Shown one piece after another: positions 62,679 through 64,000 of a DNA stretch of 64,000 nt. The DNA is from Oscillospiraceae bacterium (GTDB taxonomy: Bacteria > Bacillota > Clostridia > Saccharofermentanales > Saccharofermentanaceae): contig CADAKH010000017.1 in the NCBI GenBank assembly GCA_902788505.1, forward strand, positions 1 through 64,000. Direction: 5' to 3'. Every line of letters begins with the position of its first letter. The stretch's first letter is position 1. A model generated the notes under the pieces. The model saw only the letters and a program-made list of their open reading frames with translations. It made no database searches and was not told where the DNA came from. The position numbers and the translations under genes are program-made.

Positions 62679-63938
62679 TCATGCTCTGAATTTCGACTCG
62701 ATGATATCGCAGTCCTCAGGAACTTCGAGATCCGAATCAACCATGCTGTTTGCAGGTATTACCGCACCATCCCTGATCTTGAGTCCGCGCTCGAAAACAC
62801 AGATTCCTTCAGAACAGATCTTATGGTTGGTATAAGGTCCCTCGCCTTCAACGAAGTTGCCTGCCTGAACATCCTTACCGATGATCGTTCCGACATCAAT
62901 AAGGCAGCGCTCGATGTGAGCACCTTCCTTTACGACGACACCGGGCATAAGAACGCAGTCCTTAACGATTGCACCTTTCTCGACAATAACCGATTCGGAA
63001 AGTACCGAATGCTCAACATCACCGAAGATACGGCAACCGTCTGTAAGTGCGGAATTCTTTACCTTTGCGCCTGTACCGATAAAGTGAGAAGGCTTAACAG
63101 GGTTCCTTGAGAAGATCTTCCAGGATCTGTCAACGAGATTGATCTCTTCAGGCTTATCAAGGATATCCATGTTGGTCTCCCAGAGAGAAGAGATAGTTCC
63201 TACATCCTTCCAGTAACCGGAGAATCTGTAAGCGCAAAGCTTCTTGCCCTGATCAAGGAGATTCGGAACGATATTCTTACCGAAATCGTTATTGGAATCA
63301 GGGTTGGCTTCATCTTCGATCAAAGCCTGTCTTAAAACGCTCCATGTGAATATGTAAACACCCATTGAAGCAAGATTGCTCTTCGGATTAGCGGGCTTTT
63401 CCTCGAACTCTTCGATAACATCGTCTTCCTTAGTGTTAAGAATACCGAATCTCGGAGCCTCTTCCCACGGTACTTCATATACTGCGATAGTTGCATCTGC
63501 ACCCTTCTCGATATGAGCCTTGAGCATTGCTGCATAGTCCATCTTGTAGATATGGTCACCGGAAAGGATAACAACATATTCAGGATCGTTGTCATCAATA
63601 AAACTCATATTCTGGTAGATAGCATTAGCGGTACCCTTATACCAGTCAGAACCCGCATTACTCTGATAAGGCGGAAGGATATAAGCACCCGCATTATTTC
63701 TGTCGAGGTCCCAGGGGTGACCGTTACCAACGTAAGTGTTGAGAGCCAAAGGCTGATACTGAGTGAGAACACCGACGATCTCTATTCCTGAGTTAACACA
63801 GTTAGAGAGCGGAAAATCGATGATCCTGTAACGGCTTCCGAATGGAACAGCCGGTTTTGCGACAGTCTTGGTCAGTACACCGAGTCTGCTTCCCTGTCCT
63901 CCTGCGAGTATCATCGCAACGACTTCAGTTCTTGACAT
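62679..63938 (-). CDS. glgC: Glucose-1-phosphate adenylyltransferase GlgC
   Basis: A 419-residue enzyme making ADP-glucose from ATP and glucose-1-phosphate, the committed step to glycogen. '[23 protein letters not shown]' pattern (12-34), '[11 protein letters not shown]' (near 125), 'IEEFEEKP' (near 175) and 'SGYWKDVGT' (near 250) are all in place, and the beta-helix follows. Start ATG with GGAGG upstream. Forms a hetero-oligomer with GlgD. Confidence 0.96.
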   Translation of the reverse strand: MSRTEVVAMILAGGQGSRLGVLTKTVAKPAVPFGSRYRIIDFPLSNCVNSGIEIVGVLTQYQPLALNTYVGNGHPWDLDRNNAGAYILPPYQSNAGSDWYKGTANAIYQNMSFIDDNDPEYVVILSGDHIYKMDYAAMLKAHIEKGADATIAVYEVPWEEAPRFGILNTKEDDVIEEFEEKPANPKSNLASMGVYIFTWSVLRQALIEDEANPDSNNDFGKNIVPNLLDQGKKLCAYRFSGYWKDVGTISSLWETNMDILDKPEEINLVDRSWKIFSRNPVKPSHFIGTGAKVKNSALTDGCRIFGDVEHSVLSESVIVEKGAIVKDCVLMPGVVVKEGAHIERCLIDVGTIIGKDVQAGNFVEGEGPYTNHKICSEGICVFERGLKIRDGAVIPANSMVDSDLEVPEDCDIIESKFRA

Positions 63939-63962
63939 AATGAACTACCTCCGTATATGAGC

Positions 63963-64000
63963 TTATTTAGTCTTCTTTTCTTTTATTTCAGCCTTCTTGG
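63963..64000 (-). CDS. 3' end of a gene upstream of glgC (cut by window edge)
   Basis: A minus-strand frame enters at the window edge and stops with TAA at 63965-63963. The last residues read KKAEIKEKKTK, a lysine-rich end like the tail of GlgA. The stop is 24 bases before glgC, so it is probably the first gene of the glycogen operon, for which the branching enzyme GlgB would be the usual candidate; that is inference from position only. Confidence 0.5.
   Translation of the reverse strand, partial: KKAEIKEKKTK

Overview
The window is a chromosomal segment of an anaerobic, Gram-positive-type bacterium, most likely a gut or rumen member of the Clostridia (Bacillota). This rests on gene content: a GlgC/GlgD pair for ADP-glucose synthesis, a PurH split into a stand-alone AICAR formyltransferase plus a PurO-type IMP cyclohydrolase, a ClpE-like unfoldase, YlxM/Ffh, RbgA, many lipoproteins with a lipobox, and strong AGGAGG ribosome binding sites. 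No rRNA genes or CRISPR arrays were found. Most genes lie on the minus strand.

Layout. 1-2340: right-hand end of an integrated element (start of an unknown gene, a hairpin-rich intergenic module, Tn916-type excisionase and integrase), stopping next to tRNA-Tyr and a CAU tRNA. 2600-7000: asd, two orphan sugar-type ABC permeases, a XerC/D-like recombinase. 7000-10400: redox genes (flavin reductase, nitroreductase, Gfo/Idh/MocA oxidoreductase, iron alcohol dehydrogenase). 10475-17132: a two-gene unit coding for an unusual 1012-residue sensor-plus-MFS membrane protein and a single-pass partner, then tRNA-fMet and tRNA-Leu, then a large disordered membrane-anchored protein. 17200-29900: housekeeping genes clpE-like, uvrA, tRNA-Glu, gltA, a SpoU-type methyltransferase, infC-rpmI-rplT with an attenuator leader, rnhB, rbgA, rplS, trmD. 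29875-40036: the usual ylxM-ffh-rpsP-khpA-rimM-trmD-rplS operon, split between rimM and trmD by five overlapping or nearly abutting genes (glycosyltransferase, reductase/epimerase, metallo-beta-lactamase-fold hydrolase, adenylate-forming enzyme, ketoacyl synthase III) and two membrane-protein genes. 40100-45100: GNAT, lipoprotein, NUDIX, flavin reductase, a GNAT-Ogt fusion and an orphan solute-binding protein. 45158-45332: three tandem 64-bp hairpin repeats, then tRNA-Thr. 45549-51811: a two-component system with a MacB-like ABC transporter and a lipoprotein. 51874-57624: purine biosynthesis (purE, purF, purN, purO, AICAR formyltransferase) with a CapA-like lipoprotein gene. 57726-64000: glycogen operon (glgC, glgD, glgA, a GH13 amylase).

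The most unusual points are: the sensor-MFS fusion and its overlapping partner; the lipid/natural-product-like cassette inside the ribosomal operon; a PurF whose glutaminase half has lost its nucleophile and other signature residues while its phosphoribosyltransferase half looks intact; an infC that appears to start at ATC behind a competing-hairpin leader; a GNAT-MGMT fusion; and two unexplained intergenic repeat structures. All assignments come from reading the sequence; no database search was run.
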